A DNA stretch of 64,000 bases from Vreelandella olivaria (GCA_004295565.1 AP019416.1:124001-188000), one strand, 5' to 3'. Counted from the stretch's first letter, positions 29,717-48,376 are shown. Made by a program: numbers and translations. Notes: generated by a model from the letters alone, not told the origin.

Positions 29717-30548
29717 TTCTGGATCTTGATATCGGCAACACGCTGTCCAAGTGGCGGCTCAAGGATGCCGAGAGTAGCGAGATACGTTCCCGGGGGCAGT
29801 GTAATCTGGAGGAGTGGCGTCCAGGGGCCGATATTCCCGATCTTGATGTGGTCGAGGCGGTGCGGATATCCAGCGTTGCCAGGGCGGCCGTACTGGAAGA
29901 AACGGTCGCCTTGCTGCGCCGCCGGGTGCGCCATGTCCATGTGGCGCACTCTACCCAAGAGGCGCTAGGGGTGGTTAACGGCTACGAAGAGCCCGGGCGT
30001 CTGGGTGTTGATCGCTGGATGGGGGCGCTGGCGGGGTATCAGTTAGCGGGCGGTTGCTGTGCGGTGGATTGCGGCAGCGCGATAACGATCGACTTTTGTG
30101 CTGCCAGGCGGCCAGCACCTGGGTGGCTTTATTATCCCTGGCCTGCGGCTGATGAAAGAGAGTCTGAAGCTTGGAACCCGCAATGTGGCCATTGACCCTG
30201 AAAGCGAGGCCGATGAGTTGTTAGAGCCGGGGCGGCGAACCGTAGATGCGGTTAACCACGGTATTTATATGGCCGCCGTCAGTGCCATTAATCGCATTTA
30301 TAGCGAAGTGTGTGATCAAGAGGGTGTGGCGCTGCCAATGCTGTTGACGGGGGCGATGCGCGAGTTGTTTCGCGAGGCGTGCAGGTGCCCCATGCGGTGT
30401 GGCCGGATATGGTTTACGGCGGCTTGGAGGCGTGCTTTCCGATGACCTTCGCCGAACGAGCGGGTAAATGTCGGGCGCACCGCGGGTGCCTGAGCCTGTG
30501 GCGCTAGAAAAGATTCGCGCGGCACTTGCATTCTCTATGCTGCTTTGA
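29713..30548 (+). CDS. coaX: Type III pantothenate kinase (frameshifted)
   Basis: Catalyses the first step of coenzyme A synthesis. Begins MILDLDIGNTLSKWRL, the ASKHA phosphate-binding motif. Further motifs are GVDRWMGALAGY, AVDCGSAITIDF and the repaired LGGFIIPGLRLMKESL and LTGGDARVV. Three errors: an extra T near 30095, a missing G near 30350 and a missing A near 30467. After repair the protein ends at TGA 30546-30548 (about 278 aa). Type III enzymes are not inhibited by CoA and need a monovalent cation. Confidence 0.9.
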
Positions 30549-30625
30549 CAGAATGCAGCGCGTTCCAAGACAGGCAGAAGGTGCCCTGGCATCGCAAGCT
30601 ACGATAAATTAAGTAAATATCTAGC

Positions 30626-30653
30626 TTGACACTGTTTTGAAGGCTGGCATAAT
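30626..30653 (+). promoter_or_regulatory. Strong sigma-70 promoter of the tRNA operon
   Basis: -35 TTGACA (30626-30631), 16-bp spacer, -10 CATAAT (30648-30653). It lies about 15 bp before the mature 5' end of tRNA-Tyr. Confidence 0.8.
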
Positions 30654-30667
30654 GTGCCGCCACAGTT

Positions 30668-30751
<84 letters not shown>

Positions 30752-30857
30752 GATTTATCAAGCGCTGAGCTTCTCGGTGTTTGGGAATGAAAAGCCGGTA
30801 AGCGGGCGTTAGCTACTGTTTCTCGTGCAGCGGATTGTCATTCTATAGGCAAGTTCT

Positions 30858-30931
<74 letters not shown>

Positions 30932-30944
30932 GTTGATGTGTTTA

Positions 30945-31018
30945 GCTCATGTAGCTCAGGGTAGAGCACACCCTTGGTAAGGGTGAGGTCGACGGTTCAA
31001 TTCCGTCCATGAGCTCCA
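30945..31018 (+). tRNA. tRNA-Thr (GGU), D-loop two bases short
   Basis: Acceptor arm GCTCATG pairs with CATGAGC; anticodon loop TTGGTAA gives GGT; CCA is encoded. The D-loop reads AGGGTA between the GCTC and GAGC arms, about two bases shorter than usual gammaproteobacterial tRNA-Thr. Given the many deletions in this sequence, this is probably an error. Confidence 0.9.
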
Positions 31019-31030
31019 TATTGTAGATAA

Positions 31031-31051
31031 AGCGAGCGAAGCTCGCTTTTT
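31031..31051 (+). terminator. Terminator after tRNA-Thr
   Basis: AGCGAGC (31031-31037), GAA loop, GCTCGCT (31041-31047), then T residues. It closes the Tyr-Gly-Thr operon where related genomes often have a tuf gene. Confidence 0.85.
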
Positions 31052-31099
31052 GTCTCTGCGCTTAGGTGGTTTATACGACGCTTGAGCGTAAAGAAGGGG

Positions 31100-31128
31100 T
31101 TGTCAGGTGCGGGTTTCTCCGCTACCAT
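31100..31128 (+). promoter_or_regulatory. Candidate promoter for tRNA-Trp-secE-nusG
   Basis: -35 TTGTCA (31100-31105), 17-bp spacer, -10 TACCAT (31123-31128), about 90 bp upstream of tRNA-Trp. Confidence 0.5.
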
Positions 31129-31218
31129 GGCGCCCGCTGTTGTATAGGCGATTGGAAAGACGCTTGTCGGCAGAAGTAAGAAGCAAATGTAGAATGTAGA
31201 AAGTCAGTACGACGATAC

Positions 31219-31294
<76 letters not shown>

Positions 31295-31366
31295 ACCTTC
31301 CCCAGGTTGGTATGTCTTTTCCAAAATTCTTTTATCGTTCGCCGTACCCTGAGGAGTCTCGTTTTT

Positions 31367-31750
31367 ATGAAGCCTGGTTCTGTAAAACATGGCGCCGAGG
31401 TGCAACAGACGCGCCATGACGGGCTCAAGTGGGCGGCGGTCGTAGCGCTGCTTGTCGTTGCTGTTGTTGGTAATACCTATTTCGCCGATATTGGCCTGCT
31501 CTACCGCGTGCTTGGCGTAGTGGTGTTGTGTGTGATTGCGGGTTTGATCGCGCTAACCACTACCAAGGGTCGTGATTTAGTAGAGCTTGCCAGAAGCGCC
31601 AAGAAAGAGATTCAGCGCGTTGTATGGCCGACCCGTCCCGAAACCATTCAGACCACCGCCATTGTGTTGGTGGCCGTTCTGGTGGTCGGGCTAATGCTGT
31701 GGTTGATCGACACTCTTCTTGGCTGGGCGATGTCCGGCGTCATTGGTTAG
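31367..31750 (+). CDS. secE: Preprotein translocase subunit SecE
   Basis: 127-aa inner-membrane protein with three hydrophobic segments, as in E. coli SecE. The conserved cytoplasmic amphipathic helix [21 protein letters not shown] precedes the essential last membrane helix. It clamps SecY in the SecYEG channel. Start ATG 31367 ([12 protein letters not shown]) follows GAGGAG. A longer in-frame extension upstream runs into tRNA-Trp and is rejected. nusG follows after 8 bp. Confidence 0.95.
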   Translation: MKPGSVKHGAEVQQTRHDGLKWAAVVALLVVAVVGNTYFADIGLLYRVLGVVVLCVIAGLIALTTTKGRDLVELARSAKKEIQRVVWPTRPETIQTTAIVLVAVLVVGLMLWLIDTLLGWAMSGVIG

Positions 31751-31758
31751 GAGCTTTC

Positions 31759-32292
31759 ATGTCCAAACGTTGGTACGTCGTTCACGCTTATTCTGGCTTT
31801 GAAAAGCATGTCATGCGCTCACTTATTGAGCGTGTGAAAATGTACGGTATGGAAGATCGCTTCGGCGAAATTCTGGTGCCGACAGAAGAAGTTGTCGAAA
31901 TGCGTGACGGCAAGCGTCGCAAAAGTGAGCGTAAGTTCTATCCTGGCTATGTGCTGGTCGAGATGGAAATGGCCGATGAGACATGGCACCTCGTCAATGA
32001 AACGCCCCGCGTGATGGGCTTTATCGGCGGCACCAAAGAGAAGCCTGCGCCCATTACAGCGCGTGAAGCAGATGCGATTCTGATGCGCGTAAAGACGGCA
32101 CTGATAAGCCGCGGCCTAAAACGATGTTTGAGCCGGGTCAGTCAGTGCGTGTTGTTGATGGGCCGTTTGCCGATTTCAACGGTGTTGTTGAAGAAGTGAA
32201 TTACGAAAAGAGTCGCCTGCATGTCAGCGTGCTGATCTTCGGGCGCTCTACACCTGTTGAGTTAGAGTTTTCTCAGGTTGAGAAAGAGTAAC
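31759..32292 (+). CDS. nusG: Transcription termination/antitermination factor NusG (frameshifted)
   Basis: About 178 aa. The NGN domain begins [20 protein letters not shown] and holds [12 protein letters not shown]. The C-terminal KOW domain has [19 protein letters not shown]. NusG rides on RNA polymerase, suppresses pausing and contacts Rho or S10. One missing base near 32095 splits the linker; repair gives [23 protein letters not shown] precedes ATG 31759. An essential or near-essential gene, so the break is taken as an error. Confidence 0.95.
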
Positions 32293-32379
32293 GGGTGAGT
32301 AGTCAATAGTTAGTGGCGAATAGTCACTAAGCAGTAGGTTTTAATTCGTGTGGGATGGCTGATCAGCCGTTTCACTGGT

Positions 32380-32423
32380 ACCGGGGAGCCTTTGGGCGCT
32401 ATTACCCAACTGGAGTATTAAAA
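32380..32423 (+). promoter_or_regulatory. Probable L1-binding leader of rplKA
   Basis: The bases before rplK (GGGGAGCC, then GGGCGCTATTACCC and ACTGGAG) match the type of leader in which ribosomal protein L1 represses its own L11-L1 mRNA in Gammaproteobacteria. The assignment rests on resemblance and position. Confidence 0.5.
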
Positions 32424-32855
32424 ATGGCCAAGAAAGTACAGGCTTATATCAAACTGCAGGTTGCTGCAGGTAAAGCCAATCCAAGTCCGCCGGTAGGCCC
32501 TGCGCTGGGTCAGCACGGCGTGAACATCATGGAATTCTGTAAAGCGTTCAATGCCGCGACTCAAGAAATTGAGCCGGGCCTGCCGACGCCAGTCGTGATC
32601 ACTGTCTACTCAGACCGTAGCTTCACGTTCGTCACCAAGACGCCGCCTGCTGCCGTGCTGCTGAAAAAAGCCGCTGGCATCAAGTCCGGTTCTGGTGAGC
32701 CGAACAAGAAGAAGGTCGGCACCGTAACGCGTGAACAGCTTGAAGAGATCGCCAAGGCCAAAGAGCCTGATTTGACGGCTGCGAATCTCGATGCCGCTGT
32801 ACGCACCATTGCTGGCAGTGCTCGCAGCATGGGCCTAAACGTGGAGGGTCTCTGA
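32424..32855 (+). CDS. rplK: 50S ribosomal protein L11
   Basis: 143 aa, intact. [20 protein letters not shown], then [22 protein letters not shown]: the family signature that binds the GTPase-centre rRNA. It forms the stalk base used by EF-G and by RelA activation. Start 32424 chosen on family match; an upstream in-frame extension covers the leader. rplA follows after 2 bp. Confidence 0.97.
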   Translation: MAKKVQAYIKLQVAAGKANPSPPVGPALGQHGVNIMEFCKAFNAATQEIEPGLPTPVVITVYSDRSFTFVTKTPPAAVLLKKAAGIKSGSGEPNKKKVGTVTREQLEEIAKAKEPDLTAANLDAAVRTIAGSARSMGLNVEGL

Positions 32856-32857
32856 TC

Positions 32858-33550
32858 ATGGCTAAACTGTCTAAGCGTGCGAAAATTATTCGCGAAAAAG
32901 TAGACGCTACTAAAGCCTACTCTATTGAAGAAGCGGTAGCGCTGCTCGCCGAGCTGTCCACTGTTAAATTCAAAGAGTCCGTTGATGTCGCCATCAACCT
33001 GGGCGTTGACCCGCGTAAATCTGACCAGGTGGTGCGTGGCGCTACTGTTATGCCTAACGGTACCGGTAAAGATGTACGCGTTGCTGTCTTCACTCAGGGT
33101 GCTAATGCCGATGCCGCTAAAGAAGCTGGCGCCGACATCGTGGGTATGGACGACTTGGCTGAGCAAGTGAAAAAAGGCGTAATGGATTTTGACGTCGTTA
33201 TCGCTTCGCCCGATGCCATGCGCGTGGTAGGTCAGCTGGGTCAAATTCTAGGCCCGCGTGGCCTAATGCCTAACCCGAAAGTTGGCACCGTAACGCCCGA
33301 CGTGGCGACCGCGGTTAAAAATGCCAAAGCGGGTCAGGTGCGTTTCCGTACCGACAAGAACGGCATCATCCACACTACCCTGGGTAAAGTGGATTTTGAC
33401 GCCTCAGCGATTAACGGCAACCTGGAAGCACTGGTTGCTGACCTGAAGCGCCTCAAGCCGAGCTCGTCTAAAGGCATTTACTTCAAAAAAATGACCCTGT
33501 CTACTACCATGGGCCCGGGTTTGACAATCGATCACTCTGCTTTCGCGTAA
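32858..33550 (+). CDS. rplA: 50S ribosomal protein L1
   Basis: 230 aa, intact. [20 protein letters not shown] at the start; the signature [20 protein letters not shown] is present. It builds the L1 stalk that moves deacylated tRNA out of the E site. It also represses rplKA translation through the leader upstream. Confidence 0.97.
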   Translation: MAKLSKRAKIIREKVDATKAYSIEEAVALLAELSTVKFKESVDVAINLGVDPRKSDQVVRGATVMPNGTGKDVRVAVFTQGANADAAKEAGADIVGMDDLAEQVKKGVMDFDVVIASPDAMRVVGQLGQILGPRGLMPNPKVGTVTPDVATAVKNAKAGQVRFRTDKNGIIHTTLGKVDFDASAINGNLEALVADLKRLKPSSSKGIYFKKMTLSTTMGPGLTIDHSAFA

Positions 33551-33873
33551 GCGAGTCATCGTTGATTTTTTTGTAGGAACCGAGCAAGAACTTTGCGATT
33601 CCCCGTTTGGTGGCTATCACTGGACTGGGCATCGTCAAAGACCGCAGGTGCCGCGCTTGATCAGTACGTTTGTTCGTACTCAGCAGCGCGGCTTAATTGC
33701 CTCAGAAGCGCCTGCGCAGATGGTGTGGCCGCCAGTTGGTTAAGCTTTAAACGGCTTTCTGGTGAGCACCATCCCCAAGGCTTCCCGCTTTGCAGCGCAT
33801 TTTGTAAAGCACAGCGGGGAGAGATGGTAACCACCGGAACCTTCTTGGGTTCCGGCACGAAGGAGTGATCACT
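33551..33873 (+). promoter_or_regulatory. L10 leader of rplJL (323-bp spacer)
   Basis: A long structured untranslated stretch. It contains the conserved CGTCAAAGACCGCAGGTG (33633-33650) expected in leaders bound by the L10-L7/L12 complex. Several short complementary arms follow, and GGTTCC/GGAACC arms lie near 33835-33855, just before AAGGAG. Excess L10 would shut off rplJL translation. No gene is present here. Confidence 0.75.
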
Positions 33874-34374
33874 GTGCCACTAGCACTTGAAGGCAAGAAA
33901 GCGATTGTTGCCGAGGTCAGTGAAGCGGCCAAGGGCGCACTCTCCGTCGTAGTTGCTGATTCTCGCGGCGTTACGGTTGGTAAAATGACCGATCTGCGCA
34001 AGCAGGCGCGCGAGAATGGTGTAGAGCTGCGTGTCGTACGTAACACGCTGGCTCGCCGCGCTCTCGAGGGCACTCAGTGGGAGTGCTTGAACGATAGCTT
34101 CGTTGGTCCTACGTTGTTGGCCTTCTCTACTGATCATCCGGGCGCTGCCGCTCGTCTGTTCAAAGAGTTTGCTAAAACGGACAAGAACTTCGAAGTAAAA
34201 GCGTTGGCCTACGAAGGTGAGCTGATTCCGGCTGCTGACATCGACCGTCTGGCAACCCTACCGACTCACGACGAAGCAATTGCCAAGTTGATGTCGGTAA
34301 TGAAAGAAGCCTCCGCTGGCAAGCTGGTTCGTACTCTGGCCGCACTGCGCGACCAGAAGCAAGAAGCCGCCTAA
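33874..34374 (+). CDS. rplJ: 50S ribosomal protein L10
   Basis: 166 aa, intact. GTG start at 33874 with AAGGAG eight bases upstream gives [17 protein letters not shown], matching the family; a GTG three codons earlier is too close to the AAGGAG. The C-terminal helix ([20 protein letters not shown]) binds L7/L12 dimers. L10 anchors the ribosomal stalk and autoregulates its own operon. Confidence 0.96.
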   Translation: MPLALEGKKAIVAEVSEAAKGALSVVVADSRGVTVGKMTDLRKQARENGVELRVVRNTLARRALEGTQWECLNDSFVGPTLLAFSTDHPGAAARLFKEFAKTDKNFEVKALAYEGELIPAADIDRLATLPTHDEAIAKLMSVMKEASAGKLVRTLAALRDQKQEAA

Positions 34375-34486
34375 GCAGGTTTTCTTGCAGGTGGCGTCAA
34401 TGGTTTGACCAGTGCGCTGCCTGAACCGAGCAATGAATCCTGAGTCCTCGGCTGACCGAGACTCCCGCAAAGTTAGGAATGAAACA

Positions 34487-34858
34487 ATGGCACTGTCTAA
34501 AGACGATATCATCAATGCTGTAGCCGACATGACCGTAATGGAAGTTGTCGAGCTGATCGAAGCAATGGAAGAGAAATTCGGCGTTTCTGCCGCTGCTGCT
34601 GTGATGGCTTATCCGGCTGCTGGTGGTGGCGAAGCGGCTGAAGAGCAGACTGAGTTTGACGTTGTTCTGACGTCTGCTGGCGACAAGAAAGTTAACGTGA
34701 TCAAAGCGGTTCGTGAGATCACCGGCCTTGGCTTGAAAGAAGCTAAAGGTGCTGTTGACGGCGCTCCGGCGACCATCAAAGAAGGCATGTCTAAAGACGA
34801 CGCTGAAGCAGCTAAAGCCAAGCTGGAAGAAGCGGGCGCAACCGTCGAGCTCAAGTAA
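34487..34858 (+). CDS. rplL: 50S ribosomal protein L7/L12
   Basis: 123 aa, intact. An N-terminal dimerisation helix pair, an Ala/Gly-rich hinge ([12 protein letters not shown]) and the C-terminal factor-binding domain with [20 protein letters not shown]. It recruits and activates translational GTPases. Start 34487 ([12 protein letters not shown]). An attenuator and a 347-bp spacer separate it from rpoB. Confidence 0.97.
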   Translation: MALSKDDIINAVADMTVMEVVELIEAMEEKFGVSAAAAVMAYPAAGGGEAAEEQTEFDVVLTSAGDKKVNVIKAVREITGLGLKEAKGAVDGAPATIKEGMSKDDAEAAKAKLEEAGATVELK

Positions 34859-34898
34859 TTCTTGTGCGGACGGCTTTACGCGCTGCGTAAGCTTCCAC

Positions 34899-34933
34899 GG
34901 CTGGCGGCGGGATATCCCGCTGCCGGCCTTTTT
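34899..34933 (+). terminator. rplL-rpoB attenuator
   Basis: A 30-nt near-perfect hairpin around GCGGGATATCCCGC is followed by five T residues. In E. coli a partial terminator at this place sets the ratio of ribosomal protein to RNA polymerase transcripts; the same role is inferred. Confidence 0.85.
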
Positions 34934-35019
34934 CTGTTGTAGCTGGTGTTGATCAGTCGGTGATAGTGAACGACAGCAGTACTGCTCATTGAGAGTGGTC
35001 ACGACAGAAACGTAAAAGC

Positions 35020-35094
35020 GTTATTGAAGATGGCGTTATTGAAGATAGTGTTATCGACTACAGTGTTATCGACGACTGAGTTATCGAACTAGAT
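35020..35094 (+). repeat. Five 15-bp tandem repeats in the rplL-rpoB spacer
   Basis: GTTATTGAAGAT, or its variant GTTATCGA plus further bases, starts at 35020, 35035, 35050, 35065 and 35080: an exact 15-bp period. The first two units are nearly identical; the later ones diverge. The rest of the 34859-35205 spacer has the attenuator and no gene. Confidence 0.85.
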
Positions 35095-35205
35095 TTTCGA
35101 CGGCGAGCTACCGATTTAGGAGCTTGCTGTCTGTGTCTGACGAAGCCCGCCGGGCAGCGATGACCACGCATCGGTCACCCATGGTGAACAAGCTGGGGAA
35201 TACAG

Positions 35206-43505
<8,300 letters not shown>

Positions 43506-43570
43506 GTCTGGCGCCTAAAGCAGTAGGTAATATGAGTAAGTAAAACGAGTAGCTGACCTGAAAAGCGCCA

Positions 43571-43596
43571 CCTTGCCGGTAAAACCGCCGGCAAGG
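43571..43596 (+). terminator. Hairpin after rpoC
   Basis: CCTTGCCGG (43571-43579) and CCGGCAAGG (43588-43596) form a perfect 9-bp stem. No T run follows; termination would be partial or Rho-assisted. It directly abuts the next promoter. Confidence 0.6.
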
Positions 43597-43597
43597 C

Positions 43598-43627
43598 TTG
43601 ACGCGACCTAGGGTCAGCCTTTAGAAT
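43598..43627 (+). promoter_or_regulatory. Candidate sigma-70 promoter of the str operon
   Basis: -35 TTGACG (43598-43603), 18-bp spacer, -10 TAGAAT (43622-43627). It lies about 90 bp upstream of rpsL, the expected place for the rpsL-rpsG-fusA-tuf promoter. Confidence 0.65.
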
Positions 43628-43718
43628 GCGCAGCCTTTAACAGTGGGGTGGGTGCGCCCGCATCCGCTGCATGTATTTGTTAAAAGGCTAAGGCAACCAT
43701 TGGAGTCAGCTAAACACC

Positions 43719-44092
<374 letters not shown>

Positions 44093-44266
44093 GGCTGGGT
44101 TGGCTGTACAGCGTCGCCCTTTCAACAGGGCATGCTGAGTAACGATTTTCACGAATTTGACGGTCTGATAAGAGTAAGGTCGGGCGGCGTCTGGCGTATC
44201 TGAATAGCGTACACAGGCTGCAGGAGTTCCGGGTTTACCTGAAAGATCCTTAATTGAGGGCTTATC

Positions 44267-44737
44267 ATGCCTAGAAGAAGAGTAGTAGCTAAACGCGAGA
44301 TTCTGCCGGATCCTAAGTTCGGAAGTGAGCGTCTGGCGAAGTTCATGAACCACCTGATGGTCAGCGGCAAGAAGTCCATAGCTGAGCGCATCGTCTACGG
44401 TGCGTTGGACAAGGTTGCCGAGCGTAGTAAAGAAGACCCGCTGGAGATCTTCGACAAGGCGCTGGAAGCCATCCAGCCTATGGTCGAAGTGAAGTCGCGC
44501 CGCGTGGGTGGTGCGACCTATCAGGTGCCGGTTGAAGTACGTCCGTCTCGCCGTCAAGCGCTGGCAATGCGCTGGCTGGTAGACGCGGCGCGTCGCCGCG
44601 GTGAGAAAACCATGGTGCAGCGTCTGGCAGGTGAAATGCTGGATGCCGCTGAAGGTAAAGGTTCTGCCGTTAAGAAGCGCGAAGACGTGCATCGTATGGC
44701 AGAAGCCAACAAGGCCTTCTCGCACTACCGTTTCTAA
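44267..44737 (+). CDS. rpsG: 30S ribosomal protein S7
   Basis: 156 aa, intact. [20 protein letters not shown]; the signature region [20 protein letters not shown] is present. It nucleates assembly of the 30S head and contacts E-site tRNA. In E. coli S7 binds the rpsL-rpsG spacer to repress the operon; the 174-bp spacer here (44093-44266) could play that role, though I did not recognise the element. Confidence 0.97.
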   Translation: MPRRRVVAKREILPDPKFGSERLAKFMNHLMVSGKKSIAERIVYGALDKVAERSKEDPLEIFDKALEAIQPMVEVKSRRVGGATYQVPVEVRPSRRQALAMRWLVDAARRRGEKTMVQRLAGEMLDAAEGKGSAVKKREDVHRMAEANKAFSHYRF

Positions 44738-44796
44738 TTCGGCGTTTCTAGAACCTGCGTTTCTAGGCACGGCGTTTTTAAGTACGGCTTTATGGT
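44729..44796 (+). repeat. Tandem 15-bp repeats growing out of the rpsG 3' end
   Basis: CGTTTCTA occurs at 44729 (the final Arg-Phe-stop codons of rpsG), 44743 and 44758, with variants CGTTTTTA at 44773 and CTTTATGG at 44788. Spacing is 14, 15, 15 and 15 bp. The array looks like repeated duplication of the gene terminus. Confidence 0.75.
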
Positions 44797-44832
44797 TTAT
44801 ATATGCGCGTTGTTCAGCATGGTGAAGTGTTT

Positions 44833-44874
44833 GCTGAGTCGCGTGGTTGCAATTCAATAATTGCAACACTCAGC
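44833..44874 (+). promoter_or_regulatory. Large hairpin in the fusA leader
   Basis: GTTGCAATT (44846-44854) pairs with AATTGCAAC (44859-44867). The stem is extended beyond a bulge by GCTGAGT (44833-44839) with ACTCAGC (44868-44874). It ends about 90 bp before fusA and has no T run, so it may be an mRNA control or processing site. Confidence 0.55.
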
Positions 44875-44965
44875 CGCTACCATGCACCGGTGGCGGCGGT
44901 CGCATAAACCTCGCTTGCATACGCCGCTAAATTAACGAGCATCGCCAACAAACGGGAGTTTCACC

Positions 44966-47087
44966 GTGGCACGCAAGACTCCACTAAATCGCTACCGTAA
45001 TATCGGTATCGTCGCTCACGTCGACGCGGGTAAAACCACGACGACTGAGCGTGTACTGTTCTACACCGGCCTCTCCCACAAAGTGGGCGAAGTTCACGAC
45101 GGTGCTGCGACCATGGACTGGATGGAGCAGGAGCAGGAGCGTGGTATTACTATCACCTCCGCTGCGACTACCTGTTTCTGGCAGGGCATGAGCAAACAGT
45201 TCCCTGAGCACCGTATCAACATTATCGACACGCCAGGACACGTTGACTTCACTATCGAAGTTGAGCGTTCGCTGCGTGTACTCGATGGTGCGGTCGTTGT
45301 GCTGTGTGGCTCTTCCGGCGTTCAGCCGCAGACTGAAACAGTATGGCGCCAGGCCAACAAGTACGAAGTTCCGCGCATGGTTTTCGTCAATAAGATGGAC
45401 CGTACCGGCGCTGACTTCTTTATGGTTGTCAACCAGTTGAAAGAGCGTTTGGTGCCAACGCTGTGCCGATCCAGATTAACTGGGGCACGGAAGAGGACTT
45501 CAAAGGCGTCATCGACCTGATTCAGATGAAGGCTATCCTGTGGGATGAGGAAAGCCTGGGTATGAATTATGACCTCGTGGATATTCCTGCCGAGCTGCAA
45601 GAGACGGCTGAGAAGTATCGCGAAGAGATGGTCGAAGCCGCTGCCGAAGGCTCTGACGAGCTGATGGAGAAGTACCTCGAAGGCGGTGAGCTCTCGATTG
45701 AAGAGATCAAAGCTGGCTTGCGCGCGCGCACCCTGGCTAACGATATCGTTCTGGTGACCTGTGGTTCTGCCTTTAAAAACAAAGGCGTTCAGGCAGTGCT
45801 GGATGGCGTTATCGAATACATGCCTTCGCCGACGGAAGTTAAAGCGATTGAAGGTGAGCTCGACGATAAAGACGGTACCGTTGATACTCGTGAAGCTGAC
45901 GACAGCGCACCCTTTGCGGCCTTGGCGTTTAAAATCGCCACTGACCCCTTCGTTGGTACGTTGACCTTTATCCGCGTCTACTCGGGTGTTCTGAAATCTG
46001 GCGACGGTGTGTACAACTCCGTTAAGCAGAAGAAAGAGCGTGTGGGTCGTATCGTTCAGATGCACGCCAACTCCCGTGAAGAGATCAAGGAAGTACTGGC
46101 GGGCGATATCGCTGCTTGTATCGGTCTGAAAGACGTGACTACCGGTGATACCCTGTGCGACATCGATAACAAGATTGTTCTCGAGCGTATGGAGTTCCCG
46201 GATCCGGTTATCTCGGTTGCCGTAGAGCCTAAATCTAAGGCTGACCAAGAGAAAATGGGTGTTGCCCTGGGCAAGCTTGCTCAAGAAGACCCCTCTTTCC
46301 AGGTCAAAACCGACGAAGAAACCGGCCAGACGATTATTTCTGGTATGGGTGAGCTTCACCTGGATATCCTCGTTGACCGTATGCGTCGCGAGTTCAAGGT
46401 TGAAGCCAATATCGGTAAGCCGCAGGTAGCCTACCGCGAAACGATCCGCGGCAGCATTGAGCAAGAAGGCAAGTTCGTACGTCAGTCCGGTGGTCGTGGT
46501 CAGTATGGTCACGTTTGGCTGCGTATCGAGCCGCTGACAGCAGAAGAGAAGGGTGAAGGCGAAGACGAACTGTTCTTCAAGTTCAACTCTGAAATCGTGG
46601 GTGGCACGGTTCCCAAGGAATACGTACCTGCGGTTGAGAAGGGTGCTTTTGAGCAGCTCAAAAACGGCGTCATCGCGGGTTACCCGATGATCGACGTTAA
46701 AGTAACGCTGTTTGATGGCTCCTTCCACGACGTGGACTCTAACGAGACCGCGTTTAAGATTGCTTCTTCTATGGCAGTAAAAGAAGGTGCCAGGAAGGCC
46801 AAGGCCGTGCTGCTGGAGCCGGTGATGAAGGTCGAAATCGTGACCCCCGAAGAATTTATGGGTGACGTCATGGGTGACCTGAGCCGTCGTCGCGGCCTGG
46901 TGCAGGGTATGGATGACTCCTCTTCTGGTAAAGTCATCCGTGCGACGGTGCCATTGGTGAGATGTTCGGTTATGCAACCGATCTGCGCTCACAAACCCAG
47001 GGCCGTGCGAGCTACTCTATGGAGTTCTCGAAGTACGACGAGGCGCCCTCCAGCGTCGTTGAAGCCGTCATCAATCAAAACGGTTAA
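44966..47087 (+). CDS. fusA: Elongation factor G (frameshifted)
   Basis: About 707 aa; GTG start with GGGAG upstream. [21 protein letters not shown]1 [10 protein letters not shown], switch [10 protein letters not shown]3 [10 protein letters not shown]4 VNKMDR. Two missing G bases: near 45452 ([13 protein letters not shown]) and near 46957 ([20 protein letters not shown]). After the second repair it ends [10 protein letters not shown] at 47087. It drives ribosomal translocation and, with RRF, ribosome recycling. Confidence 0.97.
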
Positions 47088-47116
47088 CCGTTAGCTAACG
47101 TAAAGAGGTTATAGCA

Positions 47117-48310
47117 GTGGCTAAGGAAAAATTTGAACGTTCCAAACCGCACGTCAACGTCGGCACCATTGGTCACGTCGACCACGGTAAAACGACTCTG
47201 ACGGCGGCCCTGACCCGCGTGTCTGCTGAGGTTTTCGGCGGCGACTGGCGTGAGTTTGATACCATCGATAACGCTCCTGAAGAGCGTGAGCGCGGTATCA
47301 CGATCGCTACTTCACACGTTGAATATCAGTCTGAAGATCGTCACTACGCGCACGTCGACTGCCCAGGGCACGCCGACTACGTCAAGAACATGATCACTGG
47401 TGCTGCGCAGATGGACGGCGCGATCCTGGTATGTTCTGCCGCAGATGGCCCGATGCCGCAAACACGCGAGCACATCCTGCTGTCTCGTCAGGTTGGCGTA
47501 CCGTTCATCGTTGTGTTCCTGAACAAAGCGGACATGGTCGATGACGAAGAGCTGCTTGAGCTGGTAGAAATGGAAGTTCGCGAACTTCTCGACCAGTACG
47601 ACTTCCCGGGTGACGACACGCCGATCATCACTGGCTCTGCGCTGATGGCGTTGAACGGTGAAGATGAGAACGGCATGGGTACTACCGCCGTTGCCAATCT
47701 GATCAAAGCTCTGGATGCTTACATCCCTGAGCCGGAGCGTGCTATTGATCAGCCGTTCCTGATGCCGATCGAAGACGTGTTCTCTATCTCTGGTCGCGGT
47801 ACTGTTGTTACCGGTCGTGTAGAGCGCGGCATCGTGAAAGCGGGCGAAGAAGTGGAAATCGTGGGTATCCGCGACACCACCAAAACGATCGTTACCGGTG
47901 TTGAAATGTTCCGTAAACTGCTCGACGAAGGTCGTGCTGGTGAGAACGTTGGCGCCCTGCTGCGTGGTACTAAGCGTGATGACGTCGAGCGTGGCCAGGT
48001 ATTGGCCAAGCCGGGCACCATCAACCCGCACACTACCTTCGAAGCAGAAGTTTACGTACTGTCCAAGGAAGAGGGTGGTCGTCACACGCCTTTCTTCAAG
48101 GGCTACCGTCCGCAGTTCTACTTCCGTACCACCGACGTAACCGGTACTTGTGAACTGCCGGAAGGCGTTGAAATGGTCATGCCGGGTGACAACGTTCAGA
48201 TGGTTGTTACCTTGATCGCTCCGATCGCAATGGACGAAGGCTTGCGCTTCGCTATTCGTGAAGGCGGCCGTACTGTCGGTGCTGGCGTTGTGGCCAAGAT
48301 CGTCAAGTAA
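47117..48310 (+). CDS. tuf: Elongation factor Tu
   Basis: 397 aa, intact, GTG start. [21 protein letters not shown]1 [10 protein letters not shown]3 [21 protein letters not shown]4 NKAD. Delivers aminoacyl-tRNA. This is the str-operon copy. The second copy often found between tRNA-Thr and tRNA-Trp is absent at that locus here. Confidence 0.98.
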   Translation: MAKEKFERSKPHVNVGTIGHVDHGKTTLTAALTRVSAEVFGGDWREFDTIDNAPEERERGITIATSHVEYQSEDRHYAHVDCPGHADYVKNMITGAAQMDGAILVCSAADGPMPQTREHILLSRQVGVPFIVVFLNKADMVDDEELLELVEMEVRELLDQYDFPGDDTPIITGSALMALNGEDENGMGTTAVANLIKALDAYIPEPERAIDQPFLMPIEDVFSISGRGTVVTGRVERGIVKAGEEVEIVGIRDTTKTIVTGVEMFRKLLDEGRAGENVGALLRGTKRDDVERGQVLAKPGTINPHTTFEAEVYVLSKEEGGRHTPFFKGYRPQFYFRTTDVTGTCELPEGVEMVMPGDNVQMVVTLIAPIAMDEGLRFAIREGGRTVGAGVVAKIVK

Positions 48311-48331
48311 GCAGCATGCTTGAATGATGAA

Positions 48332-48355
48332 GGGGGCTCTGATGAGCCCCCTTTT
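48332..48355 (+). terminator. Terminator of the str operon
   Basis: GGGGGCTC, a TGAT loop, GAGCCCCC, then TTTT. It lies 22 bp after tuf. Confidence 0.9.
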
Positions 48356-48376
48356 CTGCGCACCAACAGCAAATGT

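Noticed and set aside
45322-46992. Long open frame antisense to fusA (about 556 codons)
   Set aside because: It is a mirror of highly biased fusA codons, spans a fusA frameshift and has no recognisable domain.
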